Shown one piece after another: positions 15,046 to 21,895 of a stretch of 21,895 nucleotides of DNA. Where the stretch lies: assembly GCA_039819115.1 (NCBI GenBank), contig JBCBST010000046.1, positions 1 through 21,895 on the forward strand. The letters run 5' to 3'. This stretch comes from JBCBST01 sp039819115. Its GTDB lineage: Bacteria > Bacteroidota > Rhodothermia > Balneolales > Balneolaceae. The translations under genes were made by a program, and so were the position numbers. Within the stretch, counting starts at the first letter, position 1. The number at the start of each line of letters is the position of its first letter. The notes under the pieces were generated by a model. That model did no database searches, was not told the origin of the DNA, and was given only the letters and a program-made list of their open reading frames with translations.

Positions 15046-16077
15046 TTACTCTAAATCGCCTTCGAAATATTCAATGGCTCGTTTGAAGGAGTTGTATTCG
15101 CCACGGGCCTTTAGCGCAATACTGTCCTTAACACGATCCTGAAAGGCTTGTGCGGGATCGTACCCATAATGTTTCAATAAATAATTCATGGCTATCACTT
15201 CGCTAATCACCGTAATGTTTTTTCCGGGAGTGATAGGTAGGTGAATGAGCGGTATTTCCTGATCCAGAATGTTTACCGAGTCATGGTTCAGTCCGGTGCG
15301 TTCTACTTCTTTGGTTTCGTCCCAAAGGCTAAGTTCAATGATAACCTCAAGGCGTTTCTGGTAGCGAATCGAACGTATTCCAAACATGGACATAACATCA
15401 ACGATACCCAGACCACGAATTTCCATGAAGTGTTTACTCATTTGGGTGGGAGTAGCAATAAGAACACTTCCTTTTTTTGTGAGCATGACTACATCGTCGG
15501 CTACAAGCCTGTGCCCGCGCTCGATTAAGTCTAAGGCCACTTCACTTTTCCCAATACCTGATCTGCCGGCAACCAGAATACCTATCCCATATACGTCGAC
15601 CATAGAACCATGAACCATAGTTTGAATGGCAAATTGATCTTCCAAAAAATCACGAACCAACGTCATGAACCGTGTGGTCTCAATAGGAGTGGAATACACG
15701 GGGATACCTGCGTCTTCCGCAATTTCGAGTATATGATCCGACATCTGATTACCATCGGTTAAAAAGATGACCGGCATATCAAATTGACTAATCCGCCGAA
15801 ATGCCTCCCTTTGACGATCCTTAGATAGGTTCTCTAAGAATCGTGATTCCGTATTTCCGAAAATCTGAACCCTCTGATACGTAAACAGTTTGATGTATCC
15901 TGCCAACGCAAGTCCGGGTCGGTGCAAATCGGATTCTTTAATGTAACGGTACTCAGCACAGTTCTCAGAAGCGCATGCAACTACATTAATGTGCACACGC
16001 TCTCTGAGCTTTTTCACCAGGTAAGAAACACTAATCTTTTCTTTCCGGGGGATAGGGGCCTGCGGTGTAAAGGGCAT
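15046..16077 (-). CDS. hprK: HPr kinase/phosphorylase
   Basis: This bifunctional enzyme phosphorylates and dephosphorylates the regulatory serine of HPr, linking carbon status to regulation. The N-terminal domain spans about 1-145. The kinase domain carries the Walker A loop GRSGIGKS at 171-178 preceded by catalytic-region His156 (VHGSMVDV), DDVV at 194-197, and the HprK signature EIRGLGIVDVMSMFGI at 219-234. PITPGKN at 281-287 is the late conserved loop. At 343 residues it is somewhat longer than the usual 310-330. The start lies 2 bases after the hpf stop, so the two are translationally linked. No ptsH, ptsI or sugar permease gene is nearby, so the role is probably regulatory rather than transport. 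Confidence 0.94.
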   Translation of the reverse strand: MPFTPQAPIPRKEKISVSYLVKKLRERVHINVVACASENCAEYRYIKESDLHRPGLALAGYIKLFTYQRVQIFGNTESRFLENLSKDRQREAFRRISQFDMPVIFLTDGNQMSDHILEIAEDAGIPVYSTPIETTRFMTLVRDFLEDQFAIQTMVHGSMVDVYGIGILVAGRSGIGKSEVALDLIERGHRLVADDVVMLTKKGSVLIATPTQMSKHFMEIRGLGIVDVMSMFGIRSIRYQKRLEVIIELSLWDETKEVERTGLNHDSVNILDQEIPLIHLPITPGKNITVISEVIAMNYLLKHYGYDPAQAFQDRVKDSIALKARGEYNSFKRAIEYFEGDLE

Positions 16078-16079
16078 GG

Positions 16080-16376
16080 TTAGTGTGTTGTCATTTTTTG
16101 CTTGTACCGCTTTAACTGTCTGCTGAGGTTTGCAACTGCATCGTGGATTGCTTGTTCATAGGTTAAGCTGGCTTCGGATACTTTCAGAGTTTTGCGCGGA
16201 ACTTTAAGGATGATTTCTACTTTTTGCGGGGTTTTATCGGAGGGTGTAGGCTCCAGAACGATATCGCATGAAATGATTCGATCAAAAAAGTTAAGGAGCT
16301 TTTTAGCTGATTCTTCGCAATGAGTTTGCAGTTGGGCGCTGGGTTCGAAATGGCGGGCAGTGAATGTAGTTTTCAT
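16080..16376 (-). CDS. hpf: Ribosome hibernation-promoting factor, short form
   Basis: This protein binds the 30S subunit in the channel for tRNA and mRNA and silences ribosomes in stationary phase or starvation. The 98-residue length matches short HPF/YfiA-type proteins without the C-terminal dimerisation domain of long HPF. The beta-alpha-beta-beta-beta-alpha order fits: KTTFTARHF, a helix with HCEESAKKLLNFF, strands VEIILKVP and KTLKVSEAS, and a C-terminal basic helix AIHDAVANLSRQLKRYKQK. It has one of the few clear Shine-Dalgarno sequences in this window (AGGAG upstream of 16376). It sits 21 bases after the Xer gene and 2 bases before hprK. Confidence 0.9.
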   Translation of the reverse strand: MKTTFTARHFEPSAQLQTHCEESAKKLLNFFDRIISCDIVLEPTPSDKTPQKVEIILKVPRKTLKVSEASLTYEQAIHDAVANLSRQLKRYKQKMTTH

Positions 16377-16397
16377 AGCTTTTGCTCCTGTTTGTTA

Positions 16398-17315
16398 TTA
16401 TGTGTTTGCTCTTGGATGTGCCTGATTGTGCACATGTTTTAGTCGTTCCACACTGGTGTGGGTATAAACCTGGGTTGCGGCCAAGTTGGAATGGCCTAAG
16501 AATTCTTTGATGACGCGAATATCAGCACCATTATTCAGCATATGAGTCGCAAAACTGTGTCGTAAGATATGTGGGCTCTTCTGGGTTACTTCACTGGTTT
16601 TTGCCAAATGTTTCTTCACGAGATTATACACGGCTTTGTCATACATGCGTTGGCCACTTTTGGCCAGAAAAACGGCTTTGCGTGCATCCTCATCGGTTCG
16701 GGAACCAAATAACGATGAACGTTGAGCGAGGTGTTGATTCAGAGCGTCTTTTGCTTCGTTACCAAGGGGTACAATGCGTTGTTTGTTGCCCTTACCGAGC
16801 ACGGTGATACTTGGACTGGAAAAATCGAGATCGGATACGTTTAATCCGGTTAGTTCGCTCCTGCGAATACCTGTACTGTAGAATAGTTCCAGGATGGCCC
16901 TCGTTTGTATGCCCCATGCCGTTCCAAGATCAATCAATTCCATCATCCTTGAGAGATCATCTGAAGTTGCTGTTTTTGGTAATTTTTTTTCCTTTTTCGG
17001 GACTACTAAAAGATGAGCCGGATTCTTTGTTATATGCCCTCGTTTAAAGGCATACTTAAAAAAAGACCGGATCGCTGCAACTTTTCGTGCAATCGTGCTT
17101 TTTGCCAATTCCAGAGCCGTAAGCTCACTCAGCCACAAACGTATCGAAAGTCGGTCTATGGCTGTAATAAGAATGCTATCCTGTTCCACGTTTTGCGATT
17201 CGGATATGAATTCCAGAAAGGCATTAAGGTCGGTGGAATAAGACAAGACGGTATGAGGAGAAGCATTTTTTTCTACGCTTAGATACTTCAAATATTTCTC
17301 GATGATCTCCTTCAT
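16398..17315 (-). CDS. Site-specific tyrosine recombinase of the XerC/XerD type
   Basis: This recombinase is predicted to resolve chromosome dimers at dif sites during division. It has an N-terminal SAM-like core-binding domain (about 1-95: YLSVEKNASPHTVLSY) and a C-terminal catalytic domain. The active-site set is complete: Arg151 (TGIRRSEL), Lys175 (GKGNKQR), His249 and Arg252 (HILRHSFATHML), His275 (FLGHSN) and nucleophile Tyr284 (TQVYTH). The 305-residue length and ordinary chromosomal setting fit a housekeeping Xer rather than a phage integrase. XerC and XerD cannot be told apart by eye. It is followed at 21 bases by hpf. Confidence 0.93.
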   Translation of the reverse strand: MKEIIEKYLKYLSVEKNASPHTVLSYSTDLNAFLEFISESQNVEQDSILITAIDRLSIRLWLSELTALELAKSTIARKVAAIRSFFKYAFKRGHITKNPAHLLVVPKKEKKLPKTATSDDLSRMMELIDLGTAWGIQTRAILELFYSTGIRRSELTGLNVSDLDFSSPSITVLGKGNKQRIVPLGNEAKDALNQHLAQRSSLFGSRTDEDARKAVFLAKSGQRMYDKAVYNLVKKHLAKTSEVTQKSPHILRHSFATHMLNNGADIRVIKEFLGHSNLAATQVYTHTSVERLKHVHNQAHPRANT

Positions 17316-17386
17316 GCTGCCCCAATATGGGTATCTGAACGCTTAAAATAAACCGGCATTATGAAGTTTTGATGGAATTTCAGCAA

Positions 17387-18541
17387 TTAAACAGTACGGC
17401 CTTTCCAGGTGGGTTTATTTCCGGATACATAATCCCAAAGGCATTGAATACCTAGTGCCTGATACCATAACACACCCAGAGGAAAAAGCAGAGCATGCAT
17501 TAATCGCCAATTGAAAACCCGGTATATCAGCACATGTTGTAGCAAAATTAATGCTAAGTTATTAATAGATAGCAGGATAAGAGGGAATGAGTTTGATACA
17601 AACCCTGCACCAATGCCTGCAAAGGGCAAGAGAAACGTAATACCATGAACGATTGCCATAAAGAGAAACAGAACGACGTTCTGATCAAATCCCAGGAAGA
17701 AATTCTTTCGTAGCCCATTCCAGATTTCCGGCAGGGAATTGTACATACGACAGTACACCTGCCCTGAACCATGATACATTTTGAGCCTGAACTGCTGGGC
17801 CTTGATCTTTTTGGCTAGTTGAACATCTTCCACAACATCCTGTTTTACGGATTCGTGGCCTCCTATGGCATGGTATGCCTGTTTTCTGAACATGATAAAC
17901 TGTCCGCAGGCAGCTGCGAAGGTTGAACTGAATGTGGTGCGTAGTGAAGCGGGCATCCATCGTGGTGCACGCTCTACATAGCGGGCAGGCAAGAGGGTCC
18001 ACAATGCAAAGTAAATGCGGGGAATAATTGCATGCTCCCAAAAGGTGTGCATTACCTGTTGAGGCCAGACCGTAATCATGTCCCATTCCTGCATGGCTTC
18101 TAAAGAAGAACGCAGTGTGTCGGGTTCCAGCCATACGTCAGCATCAATGAACAGCAGATACTCACCATTTGCGCGCTCACTTAATTGATGGCAGGCCCAG
18201 GGTTTGCCTAACCAGTCATTGGGTTTAGGTTTACCCTGTAAGATGGTTATCGAGTTAAATTCCTGTTGCAAGCGGTTCAAAATGTAGGAGGTCTGGTCCG
18301 AGGATTGATCATCCAGTACAAGAATCTCTACTTGGGAACATGTTTGTGTAGCCACTGAGCGGACGCAGTGTTCAATCGAATTCTCTTCATTTCGTGCAGG
18401 AATACAAATGCTTATACTCGATCCCGAATCCTGCTTTGCAGGATGCACATTTCTGAGCCCCGCAAATTCAAACGTATTTCTAATTAAAACAAGTCCAGTT
18501 CCGGTAAGCCAAAGCAGACCAAAGAGTAATAACCAAATCAT
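17387..18541 (-). CDS. Family 2 glycosyltransferase, probable carotenoid glycosyltransferase (CruC/CrtQ-like)
   Basis: This is a membrane GT-A glycosyltransferase. There is an N-terminal transmembrane helix (1-20), then the catalytic domain: PARNEENS (48-55), DDQSSDQT (77-84), FIDADVWLEPDTL with the DxD-type DAD at 133-135, and QDVVEDVQLA (234-243) with the acidic acceptor residues. Three to four C-terminal hydrophobic helices follow (about 285-365), and the protein ends in KPTWKGR. This layout and ending are shared by diaponeurosporenoate glycosyltransferase CrtQ, chlorobactene glycosyltransferase CruC and hopanoid-associated HpnB. Carotenoid work is favoured because a CrtC-type hydratase is divergent 53 bases away and an acyltransferase follows that. 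Sugar and acceptor are inferred, not visible. It could lead the operon that continues into xer, hpf and hprK (71-base gap). Confidence 0.85.
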   Translation of the reverse strand: MIWLLLFGLLWLTGTGLVLIRNTFEFAGLRNVHPAKQDSGSSISICIPARNEENSIEHCVRSVATQTCSQVEILVLDDQSSDQTSYILNRLQQEFNSITILQGKPKPNDWLGKPWACHQLSERANGEYLLFIDADVWLEPDTLRSSLEAMQEWDMITVWPQQVMHTFWEHAIIPRIYFALWTLLPARYVERAPRWMPASLRTTFSSTFAAACGQFIMFRKQAYHAIGGHESVKQDVVEDVQLAKKIKAQQFRLKMYHGSGQVYCRMYNSLPEIWNGLRKNFFLGFDQNVVLFLFMAIVHGITFLLPFAGIGAGFVSNSFPLILLSINNLALILLQHVLIYRVFNWRLMHALLFPLGVLWYQALGIQCLWDYVSGNKPTWKGRTV

Positions 18542-18594
18542 AATGAACGGAAAGTAGAAAAGGTACGGTTGGCGTTCACCATATATCTTTAATT
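18542..18594. promoter_or_regulatory. Short divergent promoter region between the glycosyltransferase and crtC
   Basis: Only 53 bases separate the two divergent start codons, so both promoters must overlap here or reach into the opposing genes. The stretch before the plus-strand start holds ATATATC and TTTAAT elements and TTGGCG, but no pair at standard spacing. Shared control of the two pathway genes is an inference from this geometry. Confidence 0.35.
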
Positions 18595-19659
18595 ATGAAA
18601 ATAACCGCAAAGCTAACCGATGAAGCTCCGTGCCTTACCAAACCATCAGGAGGGTACGAATGGTGGTATTTTGATGCAGTAAGCACGGATAACGAATGGA
18701 GTTTTGTGATCATTTTCTATGAAGGCAACCCGTTTTCTACGGCATACATAAAGCAAATGAACGAGGATGGTGCGGGGCCGTTACCTGGTCAGTTTCCGGC
18801 ACTAAGTATTTCACTGTACAGACATGGTAAACCCGAGTTTTACTCATTTGTGGAATATAACCCCAGTGATTCTGAAGATATTGAAGGTAGTATACAGATT
18901 GGGCATTCTTTTGTTAAACGGTATGAAGACAGCGAATTAAGATATGAATTGGATCTTGATGAGAAGTTACCTTCAGGGCATCAGATTAAGGCCTCATTCT
19001 CTTTCACAAGTGCAATTCCTAACCCGGATCTTATTTCAAAGAGTGGAGAAAACCATATCTGGAATTTGATCCAGCCTGCTGCAAACGTATCCGGCATAGT
19101 TAACGTGACGGGGAAAAACGGAAGGTATGATCTGGCATTCAACGGTACCGGGTATCATGATCATAACACGGGGCTGGAGCCCATGAAACAGAGTTTTTAT
19201 GATTGGTACTGGGGTAGGTTGCATACCGATGAATTCACTTTGGTGTATTACCTGATGTGCAAACAGGATAAATCACTTCAGTCGGAAGCCTGGCTTATTG
19301 ACCCTTCCAACCAGCTTGTGCTGGATGAATTGTCACACATGGCCGTAGAGCAGAAAAAGGCGAATAGGTTCGGGCTTGAGAGTAATCGATCGGTGAAGCT
19401 TACTTTTGGAAATGGAACCTTCAGGATTTCAAGTCGTGCACTTATAGATAGCGGGCCTTTTTATCTCCGGTTTATGAGCGAGTTCGAGTGGGATTGGGGT
19501 AACAAGAGAGGCAAAGGAGCCGGATTTTCAGAATATATTCGGCCTAAACGAATTTATTCGAGAGTATTCTGGCCGTTGGTTCATATGCGAATTCGTTACA
19601 GAAGCCGATCTCCGCATTGGGTACAAAAGAATAAGCGATTGTACGAAGTTACCTGGTAA
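18595..19659 (+). CDS. crtC: CrtC-type carotenoid 1,2-hydratase
   Basis: Enzymes of this family add water to the C1,2 double bond of an acyclic carotenoid end, creating the tertiary hydroxyl that can then be glycosylated or methylated. Family features are the N-terminal GGYEWWYFDA (19-28), the central NGTGYHDHNTGLEPM (183-197) and DWYWGRLHTDEFTLVYY (203-219). The protein is a two-part beta-barrel fold of 354 residues, close to bacterial CrtC. No signal peptide is seen. Hydroxyneurosporene synthase is one name for the family; the exact substrate here (lycopene, gamma-carotene or another) cannot be read. The ATG at 18595 has no Shine-Dalgarno sequence. The stop abuts the stop of the convergent acyltransferase gene. 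Confidence 0.85.
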   Translation: MKITAKLTDEAPCLTKPSGGYEWWYFDAVSTDNEWSFVIIFYEGNPFSTAYIKQMNEDGAGPLPGQFPALSISLYRHGKPEFYSFVEYNPSDSEDIEGSIQIGHSFVKRYEDSELRYELDLDEKLPSGHQIKASFSFTSAIPNPDLISKSGENHIWNLIQPAANVSGIVNVTGKNGRYDLAFNGTGYHDHNTGLEPMKQSFYDWYWGRLHTDEFTLVYYLMCKQDKSLQSEAWLIDPSNQLVLDELSHMAVEQKKANRFGLESNRSVKLTFGNGTFRISSRALIDSGPFYLRFMSEFEWDWGNKRGKGAGFSEYIRPKRIYSRVFWPLVHMRIRYRSRSPHWVQKNKRLYEVTW

Positions 19660-20286
19660 TCAGGGTCCGCTTCCCGTATTCATTAACTGCTGTAATCCAT
19701 TGATCAACAATTGATTAAACTGATCTTTTGATGCATTCGTTATGTCGATTCGTTCGCCTATCGTGATATGTAAATCGGGTTTACTATGAGCAGAGAAATC
19801 GAATTGTATAGCTATCGGAACAATGTCTGCTTCGGGTGTTTGTGAGATAATCCAGGACAGCCCGTTCTTAAACGAAAAATTAGTTGTACCCGGAGGATTT
19901 ATCCTTCCTTCCGGGTAAATAAACAGGCAGGAATTTGGACGCTTTAATGATTCAACGGCATATCTAAGGGAGCGTATAGAAGACCTGGGGTCATTCAGGT
20001 TGATGGAAAATGCTCCGATCTTGGAAAAGAAACGATGTTCCTGCATTTGTTTGTCTTCCATCAGGGCACGGGCCTGTTGCTTAAAAACCTGCTTGTTTAA
20101 GTATAAAGGGATCAATCCATCCCACCAGGAGGTATGGTTGAGATAATAAATGGTGGACCGGGTTCTGTCGGGGTTGTATTCCTGTCTGATCTGTACGGAA
20201 GCGAATCTACGCCTCATCAACCATTGTGTATAGGTGGTAAAAAACCAGATATAGAAACGGGACTCATTAGCAGGTATAAAATCCAA
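19660..20286 (-). CDS. PlsC-family acyltransferase, possible carotenoid glycoside acyltransferase (CruD-like)
   Basis: This enzyme belongs to the glycerolphosphate acyltransferase fold. The catalytic HX4D is NHTSWWDG (His51, Asp56), and the substrate-binding motif is FIYPEGRINPPG (122-133). At 208 residues it is short and lacks long membrane segments apart from a hydrophobic N-terminal patch (11-23). Housekeeping 1-acylglycerol-3-phosphate acyltransferase is the plain alternative. The position beside crtC and a carotenoid-type GT2 suggests it acylates a carotenoid sugar, as CruD does in Chlorobium; this is inference. The start is TTG at 20286: an in-frame stop lies one codon farther upstream, and starting at Met24 would drop the hydrophobic patch. 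Confidence 0.8.
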   Translation of the reverse strand: MDFIPANESRFYIWFFTTYTQWLMRRRFASVQIRQEYNPDRTRSTIYYLNHTSWWDGLIPLYLNKQVFKQQARALMEDKQMQEHRFFSKIGAFSINLNDPRSSIRSLRYAVESLKRPNSCLFIYPEGRINPPGTTNFSFKNGLSWIISQTPEADIVPIAIQFDFSAHSKPDLHITIGERIDITNASKDQFNQLLINGLQQLMNTGSGP

Positions 20287-20333
20287 GCGTCAATTTTTAG
20301 GGATGATAGAAGCAATGATGGTATCTTTCAAGC

Positions 20334-20993
20334 ATGAAAAAGCACAGAGGAAAACCTGTCGTTCCGATCACCCATCCTGATATCGAGGCCTATTGCGAAA
20401 TGGCCACCACACCTGAACCGGATTCGATTCTACAGTTAATTGCCTCATCCGATGAAGAGCTGGAGTATATCGATATGCTTAGTGGACAATTGGTTGGGCA
20501 ATTACTAAAACTGCTCGTAGCCAGTGCAGGTGCTCGTCGTGTGCTCGAGATAGGCACGTTTACCGGATATTCGGCGGTTATGATGGCTTCAGCCTTACCT
20601 GATGATGGCCGCGTAGACACCATTGAAATGAATTTAAGATATCAGGATCTGGCTGAGCGTCATTTCAGAATGTTTGATGATCGTGGGATCATCCGATTAT
20701 GGAAAGGCAATGCTCAACAGATTGTTAAGGAACTGGAACCGGGATACGATTTGGTTTACCTGGATGGAGACAAACTTCAGTACACTTTCTATTTCGAACA
20801 ATGCATCCCTTTGCTGAGAACGGGAGGACTACTTGTTGCTGATAATGTGCTGTGGGATGGTACCGTCTTACAACCGGGAGATCATAAAGCGCAGGCCATA
20901 GCTTATTTCAATGAGTATGTGGCGAAGGATGCACGGGTAGAACAGGTGCTTCTACCTTTTCGTGATGGAGTTAACATCATTCGCAAGAAATAA
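20334..20993 (+). CDS. Class I SAM-dependent O-methyltransferase (caffeoyl-CoA OMT-like)
   Basis: This is a small-molecule O-methyltransferase of the cation-dependent family (PF01596 type). An N-terminal helical part contains the family MLSGQLVGQLLKLL (48-61). The SAM motif is RRVLEIGTFTGYSAVMMA (68-85), with DTIEMN (95-100) for the ribose. The metal-binding region is YLDGDK (142-147) and ADNVLWDG (169-176): Asp144, Asp170 and Asn171 match the usual cation ligands. At 219 residues it has the normal size. Substrate is unknown; members act on catechols and similar diols. It is divergent from the acyltransferase with 47 bases between starts. A role in carotenoid methylation is possible but unsupported. 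Confidence 0.9.
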   Translation: MKKHRGKPVVPITHPDIEAYCEMATTPEPDSILQLIASSDEELEYIDMLSGQLVGQLLKLLVASAGARRVLEIGTFTGYSAVMMASALPDDGRVDTIEMNLRYQDLAERHFRMFDDRGIIRLWKGNAQQIVKELEPGYDLVYLDGDKLQYTFYFEQCIPLLRTGGLLVADNVLWDGTVLQPGDHKAQAIAYFNEYVAKDARVEQVLLPFRDGVNIIRKK

Positions 20994-21005
20994 GCATGTT
21001 CTGTC

Positions 21006-21895
21006 TTAGAACTCGTAGTTTCTAAACGTTGGTACTTTTCTGACAGTTGTGGCCTGCTCAAACGCATACGCCATACCGATCAGGTTTCCTTCATCCCAGG
21101 CGGTTCCAAAGAATGTAATTCCTACAGGCAAGCCATCAATGTACCCCATTGGTACGGTTATGGCCGGATAACCGGCACGGGCAGCAGGTGAACTTGCAGA
21201 TACTGAAAAATTATCGCCGTTTGTATGATCAGTTTTCCATGCAGGAGCTCCGGTTGGAGCAATAATAGCATCTAAATCATAGGTGTCCAGTACATTATCT
21301 ATGCCTTTCTGAGATACTTCCAACATCTTTTTAACGGCCTCTTGGTACTCTTTATCTTCCAATGAGCCTTTTTTCTGGGCCTCAAGTAACTCATTGTGAT
21401 CGAAATACTTCATTTCTACAGGGTCAGAAAACGTCTTTTCGATTAATTCATCCAGATCTTTTACCGGGGCATCATCTCCCAAAGTGGCAAAGTAAGTGTT
21501 CAGTCCATCCTTAAACTCATAGAGCAATACCTGGTATGAGGCTCTGCCCACATTTTCTTTGGCCATGCGGTTTACTTCAACCACTTCAGCTCCAAGTTCT
21601 TCCAGTTTTCGAACGGTTTGATGCATGAGGGTATCAACCCGAAACCTTCGTCCCATCGGGCCAGTCCATAAACCAAGTCGTTTTCCTTTCAGGCTTTCAG
21701 CATCCAGGAACGAGGTATAATCGGTGGAATAGTTGCCCTCGCTGGCCGTGGTTTTAGAATCAGCTTCATCCACGCCGACCATAGTTCCTAAAGCAATGGC
21801 CGCATCGGTCACCGTACGGGTCATAGGACCAGGGGTATCACTGGTAAACGAAATAGGAATAATTCCAGAACGGCTTAACAAGCCTACCGTTGGCT
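21006..21895 (-). CDS. Amidase signature family protein, C-terminal part (partial)
   Basis: The reading frame stays open to the right edge (residues before 21881 read PTVG), so the gene continues outside and its true start is not seen. What is present, about 296 residues, is the C-terminal portion of an amidase: VGLLSRSGIIPIS, then the family segment DTPGPMTRTVTDAAIALGTMVG, a helical insertion, and near the end AIIAPTGAPAW and AGYPAITVPMGYIDGLPVG. The catalytic Lys and the Ser-Ser pair of the family lie upstream, off the window. The ending resembles secreted or cytoplasmic amidases of the GatA-like superfamily that hydrolyse amides, rather than GatA itself. It is convergent with the O-methyltransferase, with 12 bases between stops and no clear terminator. 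Confidence 0.88.
   Translation of the reverse strand, partial: PTVGLLSRSGIIPISFTSDTPGPMTRTVTDAAIALGTMVGVDEADSKTTASEGNYSTDYTSFLDAESLKGKRLGLWTGPMGRRFRVDTLMHQTVRKLEELGAEVVEVNRMAKENVGRASYQVLLYEFKDGLNTYFATLGDDAPVKDLDELIEKTFSDPVEMKYFDHNELLEAQKKGSLEDKEYQEAVKKMLEVSQKGIDNVLDTYDLDAIIAPTGAPAWKTDHTNGDNFSVSASSPAARAGYPAITVPMGYIDGLPVGITFFGTAWDEGNLIGMAYAFEQATTVRKVPTFRNYEF

Noticed and set aside
16398..17315. Tyrosine recombinase as a sign of an integrated element
   Set aside because: Length and domain layout match housekeeping XerC/D, it sits between ordinary genes, and no direct repeats, tRNA target or phage genes flank it.
17387..18541. GT2 as hopanoid-associated HpnB
   Set aside because: The fold would fit, but no squalene or hopene cyclase or other hpn gene is nearby, whereas a CrtC hydratase is adjacent; kept only as an alternative.
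20998..21012. GTTCT/AGAAC stem between the O-methyltransferase and the amidase as a terminator
   Set aside because: The stem has only 5 base pairs, no T-tract follows on either strand, and it overlaps the amidase stop codon.
1..21895. CRISPR arrays, tRNA or rRNA genes, riboswitches, insertion sequences
   Set aside because: All intergenic gaps are under about 250 bases and were read through; no spaced repeats, cloverleaf-like elements, terminal inverted repeats or transposase genes were seen.

Overview
The window is ordinary chromosomal DNA from a bacterium of the Bacteroidota / Balneolota-Rhodothermota (FCB) group. Four things suggest this: a complex I cluster with NuoE, NuoF and NuoG; a bacillithiol enzyme (BshC); a carotenoid set that looks like the hydratase / glycosyltransferase / acyltransferase steps known from Chlorobi and Rhodothermia; and starts that mostly lack Shine-Dalgarno sequences. 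I place it nearest to Balneolota or Rhodothermia, by inference only. No tRNA, rRNA, CRISPR array, insertion sequence or prophage was seen. Genes are packed tightly, and no gene-free gap reaches 300 bases.

Layout. 1-736 (minus): one small unrecognised lipoprotein gene with a strong ribosome binding site, followed by a long terminator-like hairpin. 737-8095 (minus): nuoA-B-C-D-E-F-G-H in canonical order with gaps of 2-12 bases, closed by a clear intrinsic terminator right after nuoH. The genes for NuoI to NuoN are not here. 8096-8315: a 220-base divergent control region. 8316-11086 (plus): a tight three-gene unit of a bifunctional-nuclease/UVR protein, BshC and 5-formyltetrahydrofolate cyclo-ligase. 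11105-11891 (plus): an orphan OmpR-type response regulator with a good sigma-70-like promoter and a strong terminator. 11897-12568 (plus): TrmH tRNA methyltransferase, starting six bases past that terminator.

12565-18541 (minus): six co-directional genes that could form one or two operons. In transcription order they are a family 2 glycosyltransferase, a Xer tyrosine recombinase, a short ribosome hibernation factor, HPr kinase/phosphorylase, a membrane-anchored M23 peptidase and a secreted M28 peptidase. 18595-19659 (plus): a CrtC-type carotenoid hydratase, divergent from the glycosyltransferase. 19660-20286 (minus): a PlsC-type acyltransferase whose stop abuts the stop of crtC. 20334-20993 (plus): a class I O-methyltransferase. 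21006-21895 (minus): the C-terminal part of an amidase that runs off the right edge.

How the genes work together. The nuo genes supply the NADH-oxidising, connecting and quinone-site modules of respiratory complex I. The BshC unit joins thiol and one-carbon metabolism. The glycosyltransferase, hydratase and acyltransferase are best read together as the last steps of a carotenoid glycoside ester pathway: hydrate the end of the chain, add a sugar, then acylate the sugar. This is the most interesting local hypothesis, but nothing here looks like a wholly new defence or mobile system.
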